Assembly: GCF_963668515.1 (NCBI RefSeq)
Contig: NZ_OY764865.1
Location: 124,001 to 188,000, forward strand
From: an uncultured Ilyobacter sp.
GTDB lineage: Bacteria; Fusobacteriota; Fusobacteriia; Fusobacteriales; Fusobacteriaceae
Reading direction: 5' to 3'
DNA length: 64,000 bases
In this document: one piece after another, positions 25,303-34,294 of the stretch
How positions within the stretch are numbered: the first letter of the stretch is position 1
Layout of the letters: every line of letters starts with the position of its first letter
Position numbers and translations under genes: made by a program
The notes under the pieces: generated by a model
Told to the model about the DNA's origin: nothing
Seen by the model: the letters and a program-made list of their open reading frames with translations, nothing else
The model's database searches: none

Positions 25303-27063
25303 TTATACCTCTACAAAATATCCGTAGCTTTTTAATATTTCTAAAACTCTCTGCCTGTTTTCCTCTTTCAGAAGAATATGAAAATCCTCGGCCTTAAGTA
25401 TCATTTTTTTCAACTCTCCATCTCTTCCCAAGAGATTCACAAGTTCTTTATCTTTTTCTATTTTCAGCACCACAATATTTTCTACCTGTTTTATTGAGTT
25501 TGCCTTTTTCAGAAGGCCTTCAAAAAATTCATTCCATATGGCAGGAGTTTCAGGGGATATTTTTTTATGGAATTCCTTTATTCTTCTCTTGAGTTCCCCT
25601 ATATTTTCTATTCCCTTCAAAAAGGCCTCACTTGTAAACTTAAATTTGTTCGGTCCTATACTATTGGACACCTTTTCAAGAAACATAATTTTTACCGGGG
25701 CTTCCCCTATAACACTCATAATTAGTCTGTCGTCGTCTAGTAAAATCTCAGCCTTTTCCTTGGCATCTCCAAAGTCATAATCATCCACTCTTCCTAGGAC
25801 AAATCTTCCCAGTTCAGTCAGTTTCACGTACTTCAATCCATCATACTTACTTAGATATCCGTTTTTCATATAGAGGCCGTTGCTAGCAGAAGGTAGATCG
25901 TAATGAGCCTCTAGTACCCCTAGAGAGGACAGTATAAACAATACTGATTTTACAAAGGGAACTATTACATAGTTATGATAGCCTTCATAATTAACTATTT
26001 TAGTTCTTCCATAATTTGCTTCATTTATATAAACATAGTCATAGACATCCTGAGGATCTATTATCTCTATAAACTCATCCCTGTAGGTAATATATTTTAT
26101 AATATTCTCCACACTTACTATTCCGTCATCAGGGAGTTCATCCATCACTTTTTTTATACTCTGAAGAGCCCTTTTTATATTCTCTTCTTTTTTCCAGATA
26201 TTTCTTAGACCTTTCAGGTAGTTGAGATAAAGACCTGTATAATGATACCCCTCATCTTTAACACTGGTTCCAGATAAGAAATCCAAAATTATCTTTTTAA
26301 AGTTGGTTATTTCAAAACTTTCACCCTCTAAGTACTTTTCTTTCAGCAGAAAGAAAAACAGGCCTATTGTTTCTGTTTTTAGATAGTCTAAATCTTTGCT
26401 ATCGACATAAAATTCCTCTATATCACAGTACTTATTCATGTTTCTTTTAGATTCTTTCAAAACCTTTCCACTAGAGGAGAGGTTCACATTTCCCTGTTTA
26501 TAAAAACTATAGTAGAGAGAGAGCTTGTATGCCATCTCTCTCTCGCTGTTTTTTTTGAATGCAGCCTCTATATTCTTTGCTCCATGAATGTAGTAATCCC
26601 TCGGTTTAGGAAGGAATCTTCTTATCATTCTCACTATATCATTATTTATATACAGATATCCGTTTTTTTTCCCGTCCTCTGCATATCGGAAAAAAAGATA
26701 TTCATCCTTGAGTTCCTTAAAAATACTGTACCCATCTTTGCATACGGTGTAATCCTCTTTATTTTCAACTGGATATTTCCCATTCCAGGCTATATATTCC
26801 AAAATTTCTTTTACCTCATCATCTAGAGTAGAAAGCACCTTTGTAAAGGCCTCTTCCTTTGTAAAGGCCTGTTCCATAAGATCCAAAAAAGTTTGCTTAT
26901 TGGAATTTTCAGATATCAGAGATATTTCAAATAATCCCAGACTGCTTCCTATATAGCCCTCTGCAATCCAGTCTATGAAATACCTGTTATAAAGTTTAAA
27001 AAGTGTTTCCTGAGAATAAAACTCGTTTAATGCATACATAAATTTTTCTTTGCTTACAGCCAT
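25303..27063 (-). CDS. Unknown 586-residue protein paired with a SNF2 helicase
   Basis: I do not recognise this protein. It is 586 residues, soluble, rich in aromatic and charged residues, with no signal peptide or membrane segment. The middle (about residues 370-430) contains a winged-helix-like stretch (SNGLYMKNGYLSKYDGLKYVKL, split by function, then TELGRFVLGRVDDY). The C terminus (DFHILLKEENRQRVLEILKSYGYFVEV) resembles the small alpha/beta unit seen at the end of helicase-associated domains of the XPB_N type; this is only a pattern resemblance. It follows the SNF2-type helicase gene by 77 bases and shares its promoter and terminator, so the two probably act together in DNA transactions. 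The ATG follows GGGAGA. Confidence 0.75.
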   Translation of the reverse strand: MAVSKEKFMYALNEFYSQETLFKLYNRYFIDWIAEGYIGSSLGLFEISLISENSNKQTFLDLMEQAFTKEEAFTKVLSTLDDEVKEILEYIAWNGKYPVENKEDYTVCKDGYSIFKELKDEYLFFRYAEDGKKNGYLYINNDIVRMIRRFLPKPRDYYIHGAKNIEAAFKKNSEREMAYKLSLYYSFYKQGNVNLSSSGKVLKESKRNMNKYCDIEEFYVDSKDLDYLKTETIGLFFFLLKEKYLEGESFEITNFKKIILDFLSGTSVKDEGYHYTGLYLNYLKGLRNIWKKEENIKRALQSIKKVMDELPDDGIVSVENIIKYITYRDEFIEIIDPQDVYDYVYINEANYGRTKIVNYEGYHNYVIVPFVKSVLFILSSLGVLEAHYDLPSASNGLYMKNGYLSKYDGLKYVKLTELGRFVLGRVDDYDFGDAKEKAEILLDDDRLIMSVIGEAPVKIMFLEKVSNSIGPNKFKFTSEAFLKGIENIGELKRRIKEFHKKISPETPAIWNEFFEGLLKKANSIKQVENIVVLKIEKDKELVNLLGRDGELKKMILKAEDFHILLKEENRQRVLEILKSYGYFVEV

Positions 27064-27140
27064 AGTTTATCTCCCATCACAGAATTTCAAACTTGTTTAA
27101 AGTTTTAATTCAAAATATAACAAAATACCATAATTTTACC

Positions 27141-29903
27141 CTACTCACTCAAGATATACTCAATATCCTTTTCAGTAAGAGATTTTACTGAGGCACTGTC
27201 GCTAGATATCAATTTTTCAAAAAGACGACTCTTCTCTTCCTGTAGTTTCAGTATTTTTTCCTCTATAGTGCCTTTGGTTATAAGTTTATATGAGAATACC
27301 GTTCTGTCCTGCCCCATTCTGTGGGACCTGTCTACGGCCTGGTCCTCTGCTGTCTTATTCCACCAAGGGTCATATATAAATATGGTGTCTGCAGCTGTCA
27401 GGTTAAGACCGACTCCCCCTGTTTTGAGGGTCATTACAAAGACCTTGCACTTTTTATCATTCTGAAACTTCTCCACAAGAGACTGCCTGTCCTTTGTGGC
27501 TCCAGTCATATAAAGATGTTTTATATTGTGTTTTTCCAGATCCTCACATATATTTTCTATGGATCTTATAAAGTTTGTGAATATAAGTATTTTATGCCCG
27601 TTATCCACAGCCTCTCTTATATTTTCTATGAGTATCTCCCTTTTGGTAGATGAAACCAAGCCATCTGTCTTCATCTCCGGACAGCTTGCAAGCTGTCTCA
27701 GTTCATTTAGAGCCTGCAAAATAAATATCTGACTCTTACCTATACCATGCTCTTTTATCTGATTGTGTATCAGATCATAATAGAAAAGTCTTCTTTCATC
27801 ATAGATCTTCTTTTGTTCATCATTCATCTCTACAAAGTGTACCTTTTCTATCTTATCGGGAAGGTCTTTCAAGACCTCTTTTTTAGTTCTTCTCAGTATA
27901 AATGGATATATTTTTTTCCTCAATTCCTCTACGACTTCCATATCGTTGTCCCTTTGTATAGGGTTTGCATAAAAAGAGTTGAACTCATCTATACTTCCAA
28001 ACATGGTGGGATTCAAAAATCTAAAAAGTGAATAAAGTTCTCCGAGGTTATTCTCCACAGGAGTTCCAGAAAGAGCAACCCTGTTTTCAGAATTGAGAAG
28101 CATAACTGCCTTGGTGGTCTGGGAATTTATATTTTTTATATTCTGAGACTCATCTAGGATGACAAGCTCAAACGCCATCTCTTTCAATGTTTTTATATCA
28201 TTTCTTACTGTCCCGTAGGTTGTAAGTACTATCTGAGACTCTCTGATGTCATTCACATCTCTGTTATTACCGTAATATATTTTCACATTGAGATCAGGAT
28301 TAAATTTTTTTATTTCGTTTTCCCAGTTATAGATAAGACTTTTCGGCATCGCCACAAGACTTGGTTTTCTCGGTGTTTCATATATTCTAGAAAGTAAAGC
28401 TATCGCCTGGAGTGTTTTACCAAGACCCATATCGTCAGCAAGACATCCGCCTATCTTATTGTCTATAAGGTAGCTAAGCCATCTGTATCCGTAGTCCTGA
28501 TACTCTCTGAGAACTGCTTTTATAGGTGGTACAGATACAGGATAATCTTTTAAGCTGTTAAATCCCATGAAGAGTTCCTTACTTTTTTTCATCTCTCCGG
28601 AAAAAAGTTTATCCTCTATAAGCTCCTCCACAAGAGGCAGGTCAAAAAAAGAAACCTTGGCCTTCTCATCCTTTCTTTTAAAAATCCTCTCTAATTTTTC
28701 AATATATTTTTTATTTATAAGGGCATTGGTTCCGTCACTCAGCACTATATATGAATCTTTTTTATAGGCCTTCAAGACATCAAATATTGTAAACTTTTCA
28801 CCCTCTATCTCCAGTTCTACCTCTCCTTCAAGAAAGTCTATAGAGTGCTGAAGGTTTGCCACCAGTTTTGGTTTTACAGTCCTTATCCTGTATTTTTTTA
28901 GCTTGTCAGTACCTACTATCTTGTACTTACCCACCATCTGAAGAAGTTCTTTGGTAACAAATTCCTTGGCAAGTTTTTCCTGCATTATTATCAGGTTTCC
29001 GTCTAGGTAATAGCCCTCTCTTAGCTTTAGTTTCCTTTGATGCTTTGTGAGTACCTTCACTACTTCTTCTATAGCTTCCCCTATATTTCGAAGCTCTATA
29101 TCACAAAAAAATATTTTTTTCTCCATATGATTTACAATGGCGGCGTTACTTATATTGTACTCACTCAAAAAATCATAGTTCATAGTTGAGACAGTCATAC
29201 CAATCTTTAGATATAAACTGTTGTCCCGAGAGATCTTTTCAATTATTATCTGTGGCTGGAGTTTTTTCTCTTCCCCTATTTCCATGGTGTAATCCTTATA
29301 ATCTATATCCAGGTTGTCAAAATAAGACATGGTAACTGTAAGAAAATTTTCAAGGTCACTTTTAGGAAATTGTGAATTGATCTCTGACGCATTTATAAAA
29401 CTTTCCCCTATATCGGCTATATTATATATTTTTTTATTATAAATAACCGTTCTTTCATCTATAAACTTAAAGTCTTTATATCTTCCCTTCAAAAGCAAAA
29501 AAGAATTGAGTTTTTTACTTTCCTCTTCAGGGCTTTCTATTTTGAGAGTCAGGTTACTCTCTTCATGACTCCACTCTATATTCTCAAAATTTTCATCTAC
29601 GAAATATCTGCTCTTTTTCAGAAGTTCCATAAGATGCGGATGTTCATTGAGATATATCCTATCTCCACAACTGTCCCAGGATATTAAAAAGAGACTGTTT
29701 TCCCTTATATGATCTATACTTTTAAGAATCTCTCTGGTATTTCTGTCATATTGCAGGGATTCTACTTCACACAGTATTTTACCCTTCTCATCCACCGTAT
29801 CTAAATAAGCTCCTTTTTCATCAAAGGAAAGTTTAAAATATACTTTTTCTACCTTTATGCCAGTTTTTTTTCTCTCTATATTTCCTTTTAACTCTTCAAA
29901 CAT
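27141..29903 (-). CDS. SNF2-family DNA-dependent ATPase/helicase
   Basis: A 920-residue SNF2 translocase. The N-terminal approximately 440 residues are a poorly conserved bacterial SNF2-associated region. The helicase core follows: Walker A LADDMGLGKTLQAIALL (about residues 490), motif Ia VAMPKSLIYNWENE, motif II VILDESQNIKN (DESQ in place of the usual DEAQ/DEAH), motif III LSGTPVENNLGELYSLF, and motifs V-VI in TGGVGLNLTAADTIFIYDPW and AVDRSHRMGQ. Such proteins move along dsDNA or remodel RNA polymerase (compare RapA). It has its own promoter and is followed by an unknown 586-residue gene. A role in repair or transcription recycling is plausible but unproven. Confidence 0.9.
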   Translation of the reverse strand: MFEELKGNIERKKTGIKVEKVYFKLSFDEKGAYLDTVDEKGKILCEVESLQYDRNTREILKSIDHIRENSLFLISWDSCGDRIYLNEHPHLMELLKKSRYFVDENFENIEWSHEESNLTLKIESPEEESKKLNSFLLLKGRYKDFKFIDERTVIYNKKIYNIADIGESFINASEINSQFPKSDLENFLTVTMSYFDNLDIDYKDYTMEIGEEKKLQPQIIIEKISRDNSLYLKIGMTVSTMNYDFLSEYNISNAAIVNHMEKKIFFCDIELRNIGEAIEEVVKVLTKHQRKLKLREGYYLDGNLIIMQEKLAKEFVTKELLQMVGKYKIVGTDKLKKYRIRTVKPKLVANLQHSIDFLEGEVELEIEGEKFTIFDVLKAYKKDSYIVLSDGTNALINKKYIEKLERIFKRKDEKAKVSFFDLPLVEELIEDKLFSGEMKKSKELFMGFNSLKDYPVSVPPIKAVLREYQDYGYRWLSYLIDNKIGGCLADDMGLGKTLQAIALLSRIYETPRKPSLVAMPKSLIYNWENEIKKFNPDLNVKIYYGNNRDVNDIRESQIVLTTYGTVRNDIKTLKEMAFELVILDESQNIKNINSQTTKAVMLLNSENRVALSGTPVENNLGELYSLFRFLNPTMFGSIDEFNSFYANPIQRDNDMEVVEELRKKIYPFILRRTKKEVLKDLPDKIEKVHFVEMNDEQKKIYDERRLFYYDLIHNQIKEHGIGKSQIFILQALNELRQLASCPEMKTDGLVSSTKREILIENIREAVDNGHKILIFTNFIRSIENICEDLEKHNIKHLYMTGATKDRQSLVEKFQNDKKCKVFVMTLKTGGVGLNLTAADTIFIYDPWWNKTAEDQAVDRSHRMGQDRTVFSYKLITKGTIEEKILKLQEEKSRLFEKLISSDSASVKSLTEKDIEYILSE

Positions 29904-29936
29904 AAAACTTCCTTTCTATGATTTTAGCTAGACTAC

Positions 29937-29965
29937 ATTATATCAAAAAATACATTTTTTTACAA
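29937..29965 (-). promoter_or_regulatory. Promoter for the SNF2 helicase gene
   Basis: TTGTAA (29960-29965), 17-base spacer, perfect TATAAT (29937-29942) on the minus strand, 34 bases before the ATG. Confidence 0.65.
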
Positions 29966-29983
29966 ACTTCAAAAGCTTTGGAC

Positions 29984-30025
29984 AAAATAAAAATGAGCTG
30001 CCTAAGAGACCCTAGACCGCTCATT
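29984..30025 (-). terminator. Probable terminator after the Cof phosphatase gene
   Basis: AATGAGC/GCTCATT (29992-29998 with 30019-30025) enclosing a 20-base partly paired loop, followed by TTTATTTTG on the minus strand. A 7-bp stem with a large loop, so less certain than the others. Confidence 0.55.
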
Positions 30026-30040
30026 ATCTTTTTTCTAAAC

Positions 30041-30844
30041 CTATAACTCCTCTTTTTCCAAAAGCTCTGACATGAGTTCTCCTATCCCATTAGAGTCATT
30101 GTCTTTTGCTATAATGTCAGCGACTTCTTTAAGTTCCTCATATGAGTTACCCATGGCCACCCCTAGACCGGCTGTTTTTATCATTTCAAGGTCGTTTAGT
30201 CCGTCTCCAAAGGCTATGACTTCCTTTAGGTTTATCCCTTCTGATTTCATTAATTTTTTCAGAGTGTCGCCTTTATTTACTCCTTTTTTCATGATTTCTA
30301 GAAAAAAAGGCTTTGATGCTGTCACATGAACCAGGCCATCTAAATCAAGTAATATTTCATCTCTCAGCTGATCAAGTTTTTCTTTTTCCGCTATAAACAA
30401 AACCTTTGTAGAAAAATACTCCTCCAGGTTTTCAAAGTCAGCCTCTTCCGGGCTCAGTCCGGATATCTCCTCATAAATTTCACTTTCCTTATTAAAAGGA
30501 GATTCGACAAGCCATTTTTCATTTTGATAAAGATTGAGATGTATTCCTGTTCTTCTAGAAAGATCTATAAAATATTTTACCAAATCACCCTCCATCGGGT
30601 ATTCAAGAATTGAATCCCCAAAACAAGAGACAACTTTGGCCCCATTATAAGCTATCACAGGAGTATCTAAACCTAATATATCATAATAAGGTTTTAGGGA
30701 GAGATACGTTCTTCCTGTGGCGATATAAACCTTCCCCCCTGTACACCTGAACTTTTTAAGTGCCTCTGCTGTTTTTTCATCTATTTCAAGTTTCGAATTA
30801 AGAAGTGTCCCGTCCATGTCTAGTACCACAGCTTTGTATTTCAT
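30041..30844 (-). CDS. Cof-type HAD-IIB sugar-phosphatase
   Basis: A 267-residue HAD hydrolase. Motif I is LDMDGTLLNSKLEID with both catalytic aspartates, motif II IATGRTY, motif III lysine in KGDTLKKLM, and motif IV FGDGLNDLEMIKTAGLGVAMGN; the C2B cap lies between (about residues 85-190). The family dephosphorylates sugar phosphates, FMN or pyridoxal phosphate; the substrate here cannot be deduced. It follows era by 17 bases, with GGGGGG before the ATG, and is the last gene of the run that begins upstream at ftsE, closed by a modest hairpin. Confidence 0.88.
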   Translation of the reverse strand: MKYKAVVLDMDGTLLNSKLEIDEKTAEALKKFRCTGGKVYIATGRTYLSLKPYYDILGLDTPVIAYNGAKVVSCFGDSILEYPMEGDLVKYFIDLSRRTGIHLNLYQNEKWLVESPFNKESEIYEEISGLSPEEADFENLEEYFSTKVLFIAEKEKLDQLRDEILLDLDGLVHVTASKPFFLEIMKKGVNKGDTLKKLMKSEGINLKEVIAFGDGLNDLEMIKTAGLGVAMGNSYEELKEVADIIAKDNDSNGIGELMSELLEKEEL

Positions 30845-30861
30845 GATTATGCCCCCCGACT

Positions 30862-31758
30862 TTATTCCTCTTCCATATAATAACCCATCTCTTTAAGGAA
30901 AGGTTTTTTCTTTCTCCATTTTTCTTTTACTTTTACCCACAGGTCGAGGTATATTTTTTTCCCCAAAAGCTCCTCGATATCTTTTCTAGCTTCTGTTCCT
31001 ACCTCTTTTAACATCTCTCCTCTGTTTCCTATTATTATTCCTTTTTGAGAATTTCTCTCCACATAGATATTTATGTCATATTTATCTTTTCCATTAGGTC
31101 TTCTCTCCACATTTGTTATCTCTATGGCTATGGAATGAGGTATCTCATCTCTTGTCCTAGTCAGTATTTTTTCCCTCACAATCTCACATATGACCTTATA
31201 AGTTGGCATATCTGTGTACATATCTTCAGGATAATACATTACCCCCTCTTCTAGAAAAGGATCGATGGCCTCTATGACCCTGTACATCCCTATTGAATAT
31301 TCAGCAGAAAGTTCTACAATTCTGTCAAATGTTCCCAGTTTTTCTTCGATCTCAGCTTTTTTCAATTTTATCTCTTCATCACTCATCTTATCAATTTTAT
31401 TAATGATAAGTATTCTAGGAGTTTCCTTGGCTTCTAAAATTCTGTCCATTACATATTTGTCCCCTGTGCTTATCTCCTGACTTCCGTCTAGGACAAACAT
31501 TATGACTTCTACCTCTTTCAGCGACCGTACAGCCACATTGGTCATATGCTCTCCCAAAAGATGTTTGGGCTTATGTATCCCCGGGGTATCGATGAATATA
31601 TACTGATTTCCACCATGGTTTAATATTCCCTTTATTGAATCTCTCGTAGTTCCAGCTTTATCAGATACTATGGCTACCTTTTCATTTACTAGTTTATTTG
31701 TCAATGTAGACTTTCCAACATTAGGTCTTCCTACTACTGCTATAAATCCCGATTTCAT
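30862..31758 (-). CDS. era: GTPase Era
   Basis: A 298-residue essential GTPase that binds the 3' end of 16S rRNA during 30S assembly. G1 is GRPNVGKST (10-18), G2 the threonine of GTTRDSI, G3 DTPGIHKPK, G4 NKID, G5 SAEYSIG; the C-terminal KH domain has the expected EITNVERRPNGKDKYDIN region and IIIGNRGEMLKEVGTEARKD. Era is often clustered with rnc, recO or glyQS; here it lies between a Xer-like gene and a Cof phosphatase. The ATG follows AGGAAGG. Confidence 0.95.
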   Translation of the reverse strand: MKSGFIAVVGRPNVGKSTLTNKLVNEKVAIVSDKAGTTRDSIKGILNHGGNQYIFIDTPGIHKPKHLLGEHMTNVAVRSLKEVEVIMFVLDGSQEISTGDKYVMDRILEAKETPRILIINKIDKMSDEEIKLKKAEIEEKLGTFDRIVELSAEYSIGMYRVIEAIDPFLEEGVMYYPEDMYTDMPTYKVICEIVREKILTRTRDEIPHSIAIEITNVERRPNGKDKYDINIYVERNSQKGIIIGNRGEMLKEVGTEARKDIEELLGKKIYLDLWVKVKEKWRKKKPFLKEMGYYMEEE

Positions 31759-31771
31759 ATGTCATTCCTTC

Positions 31772-32623
31772 CTATTTATCGCCTATTGCGATTTCCATAT
31801 ATAGTTCTCTTATTTTATCTAAGTTTCTTGTAATGTATATCCCAGTTCCTTCAAGCTTTTCAAGATGCATCTTATCTTTGACATCATCTATACCACTGTC
31901 TAAGTATTTTTTTGCCAAGGTATTTCTCAGCATACTTGGATACACATTTTGAGATATCCCAGCCTTCTGACCATATTTCTTAAATCTCGCACCAAAATTC
32001 TGTCTGGTCACTCCCTGAAAAAGAAAATCCTCTTCCTCACTCACGACTTTTTCCCTATCTTCCCCAACAAAAGATTTTATCTTTTCAGAAAGTTCATTTC
32101 CTATCTCTATAAAATGAAGTCTGTTGTTCTTTACATACTTTATTTTCTTATAGTCAGTGGATAGTAAGTCACTTATTTTTATCTCTAAAACTTCTGATAT
32201 AAGAAGTCCACTCTGCAGTAATAGTTCTATGACCAATTTGTCCCTTTTTCCCTTAGCCTGGCTTCCACACTGGTCCATTATCCTTTTCACTTCTTCCCAT
32301 TCCAGTGTTTCAGGCATCTGTATTGTGGGTTTCACAGGTTTTAGCCCCTCTGTGGGAAGTTTTTCCACAAGACCTTTTTTATACAGATACTTGTAGAAGG
32401 CTCTAAGGGAAACCAACTTTCTGTAGATACTATTTTCAGAATACTCTTTTTTCATTGTTTCTATAAAGGACATCACGTCTAGATCTTCTACCGCTATATA
32501 GTCTTTTCCCATCAAAAAAAGCGTAAAGTCCCCAAGATCCTTCCTGTAAGCCTCTATACTGCTCTCAGAAAATCCTTTTTTATCTTTTATAAATGCTAGA
32601 AACTCTATCAATAATTCCCTCAT
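31772..32623 (-). CDS. Degenerate tyrosine recombinase (Xer-like), catalytic residues mostly lost
   Basis: A 283-residue protein with the Xer layout: N-terminal SAM-like core-binding domain (about residues 1-85; SEN-SIYRKLVSLRAFYKYL) and C-terminal integrase-type domain. The catalytic set is eroded. The first arginine of SGLRxSE is leucine (SGLLISE, L141), the HxLR histidine is serine (YPSMLRN, S230) with R233 kept, and the third-box histidine is leucine; the beta-hairpin lysine (VKNNR) and the nucleophile-position Y263 remain. Cleavage activity is doubtful; a structural or regulatory DNA-binding role is more likely, as proposed for streptococcal XerD-like proteins. It starts at the ATG at 32621-32623 after AGGTGG and directly follows recN. 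Confidence 0.8.
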   Translation of the reverse strand: MRELLIEFLAFIKDKKGFSESSIEAYRKDLGDFTLFLMGKDYIAVEDLDVMSFIETMKKEYSENSIYRKLVSLRAFYKYLYKKGLVEKLPTEGLKPVKPTIQMPETLEWEEVKRIMDQCGSQAKGKRDKLVIELLLQSGLLISEVLEIKISDLLSTDYKKIKYVKNNRLHFIEIGNELSEKIKSFVGEDREKVVSEEEDFLFQGVTRQNFGARFKKYGQKAGISQNVYPSMLRNTLAKKYLDSGIDDVKDKMHLEKLEGTGIYITRNLDKIRELYMEIAIGDK

Positions 32624-32632
32624 AACGACCAC

Positions 32633-34294
32633 CTAAATCTCATCCAAAATTTCTTTGGCATGCTTTAAAACTGCTTCTGTTATATTTTCTCCTGCAAGCA
32701 TTCTTCCTATCTCCTCTATACGCCCATTATAATCTAGCTCCCTCACAGTTGTGACAGTTTTATCTGCCAGAGTCTTCTTCTCTATGTAAAACTGCTGAGT
32801 GGCCTTAGATGCTATTGCAGGAGAGTGAGTTATACACACCACCTGAGAATTCCCGCCAATATTTTTTAACTTACTGGCGATTTTCCTCACCGTTTCTCCT
32901 CCTACACCTGTATCTATCTCGTCAAATACAAGGATAGGAACATTATCCACCACTGAGAATATAGATTTTAAAGCCAGCATGATCCGGCTTACCTCTCCTC
33001 CAGATGCTATTTTAGACAGTGGTTTAAGACTCTGTCCCTTGTTGGTGGTGATGAGAAACTCCACCTGGTCAGAACCGTTTCTCCCCATCCCTTCTATAAG
33101 TCCAAAGGATATTTCAAACATGCTGTCCTTCATATTAAGGTATTTAAGCTCGTCCTCCATCCTGCTCTCTATAAGAGCTGCGCTTTCTTTTCTGGCTGCA
33201 CTTAGTTTTCCAGCATATTTTTTGTATACAGCTATCAGCTGGTCACGCTCTTTGATTAGTTTTTTCTCTTCAAAGTTACTCTCATGAAGTGTATCCAATT
33301 TTTTCTGAAGGTCATCTCTGTAGCCTAGGATCTCCTCTATTGTAAATCCGTACTTTTTTTTCAGGGAATTTATTTTGTCTAGCCTGTCTACAAGTTCATT
33401 TAGCCTAAACTCATCAGTATCTGTATCCTCTTCTAAGTTTTCTATTATATAGACCACATCTTCTAAATCATAATATATTTTTTCCAGTTTTTCCTGGGCC
33501 TCTTCAAACTCCTTCCCGTATTTTGACACAGATTCCAGGAATTTCTTAGAGTTATAAATAAAGGACATGGCATTATGCTCACCGTCTTTTAAAAGGGTAT
33601 AGGAGTTTATAAGATTTTCTTTTATTTTACCAGAATTAAAAAGTTTCTTATACTCATCTTCTAGTTCCTCGTCTTCCCCTGGTCTTAGGGAGAGTGTATT
33701 TATCTCACTCAGCTGAAATTCATAAAAATCCTTTTTCTCTTGTATCTCTTTTTTTATCTCTTCAATTTCAAAGATCTTTCTGTTTATTTTCCCGTATCGC
33801 TCGACTGTCTCCTCGAGCTTTGACCTGATCTCCTGTGACTCCTCACCAAGAAATTTATCCAAAAGTTTTATATGATTATTTTTATTTAAAAGCATCTGAT
33901 GTGAATGCTGACCCACTAGGTCTACAAGGGTCCCCATTATCTGCTTCAGGCTTGATACAGGGACTCTTTTCCCGTTGACGAAGGCTTTTCCTCTTCCGTT
34001 TTTATCAAGCTCCCTCCTTACTATGAGCTCACCCTCTTCTACCTCTATACCCAGTTCTTTCAGTTCCTCAGTTTGGTAGTCACTTGTCTCAAATACTCCC
34101 TCTGCCAGAAGGTACTCCTCTCCGTCTCGAAGCATTTCAACATTTGCTTTTTCTCCGATAAGCAGATTTATTCCGCTGAGTATTATCGATTTTCCCGCAC
34201 CAGTTTCTCCGGTCAGGGTTATGAGCCCATCTCCGAATTCCAACTCAAGTTCCTCTATTATAGCAAGGTTTTCTATCCTCAGTTCCCTCAACAT
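32633..34294 (-). CDS. recN: DNA repair protein RecN
   Basis: A 553-residue SMC-like ATPase acting in double-strand-break repair. The N-terminal ATPase half has LTGETGAGKSIILSGINLL (Walker A, about residues 29-47) and QHSHQMLLNKNNHIKLLDKF; long coiled coils span about 150-360; the C-terminal half has the ABC signature IASGGEVSRIMLALKS, Walker B VPILVFDEIDTGVGG and the switch histidine in VCITHSPAIAS. The ATG overlaps the last codons of nadK by seven bases. The gene pair nadK-recN is common in bacteria. Confidence 0.95.
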   Translation of the reverse strand: MLRELRIENLAIIEELELEFGDGLITLTGETGAGKSIILSGINLLIGEKANVEMLRDGEEYLLAEGVFETSDYQTEELKELGIEVEEGELIVRRELDKNGRGKAFVNGKRVPVSSLKQIMGTLVDLVGQHSHQMLLNKNNHIKLLDKFLGEESQEIRSKLEETVERYGKINRKIFEIEEIKKEIQEKKDFYEFQLSEINTLSLRPGEDEELEDEYKKLFNSGKIKENLINSYTLLKDGEHNAMSFIYNSKKFLESVSKYGKEFEEAQEKLEKIYYDLEDVVYIIENLEEDTDTDEFRLNELVDRLDKINSLKKKYGFTIEEILGYRDDLQKKLDTLHESNFEEKKLIKERDQLIAVYKKYAGKLSAARKESAALIESRMEDELKYLNMKDSMFEISFGLIEGMGRNGSDQVEFLITTNKGQSLKPLSKIASGGEVSRIMLALKSIFSVVDNVPILVFDEIDTGVGGETVRKIASKLKNIGGNSQVVCITHSPAIASKATQQFYIEKKTLADKTVTTVRELDYNGRIEEIGRMLAGENITEAVLKHAKEILDEI

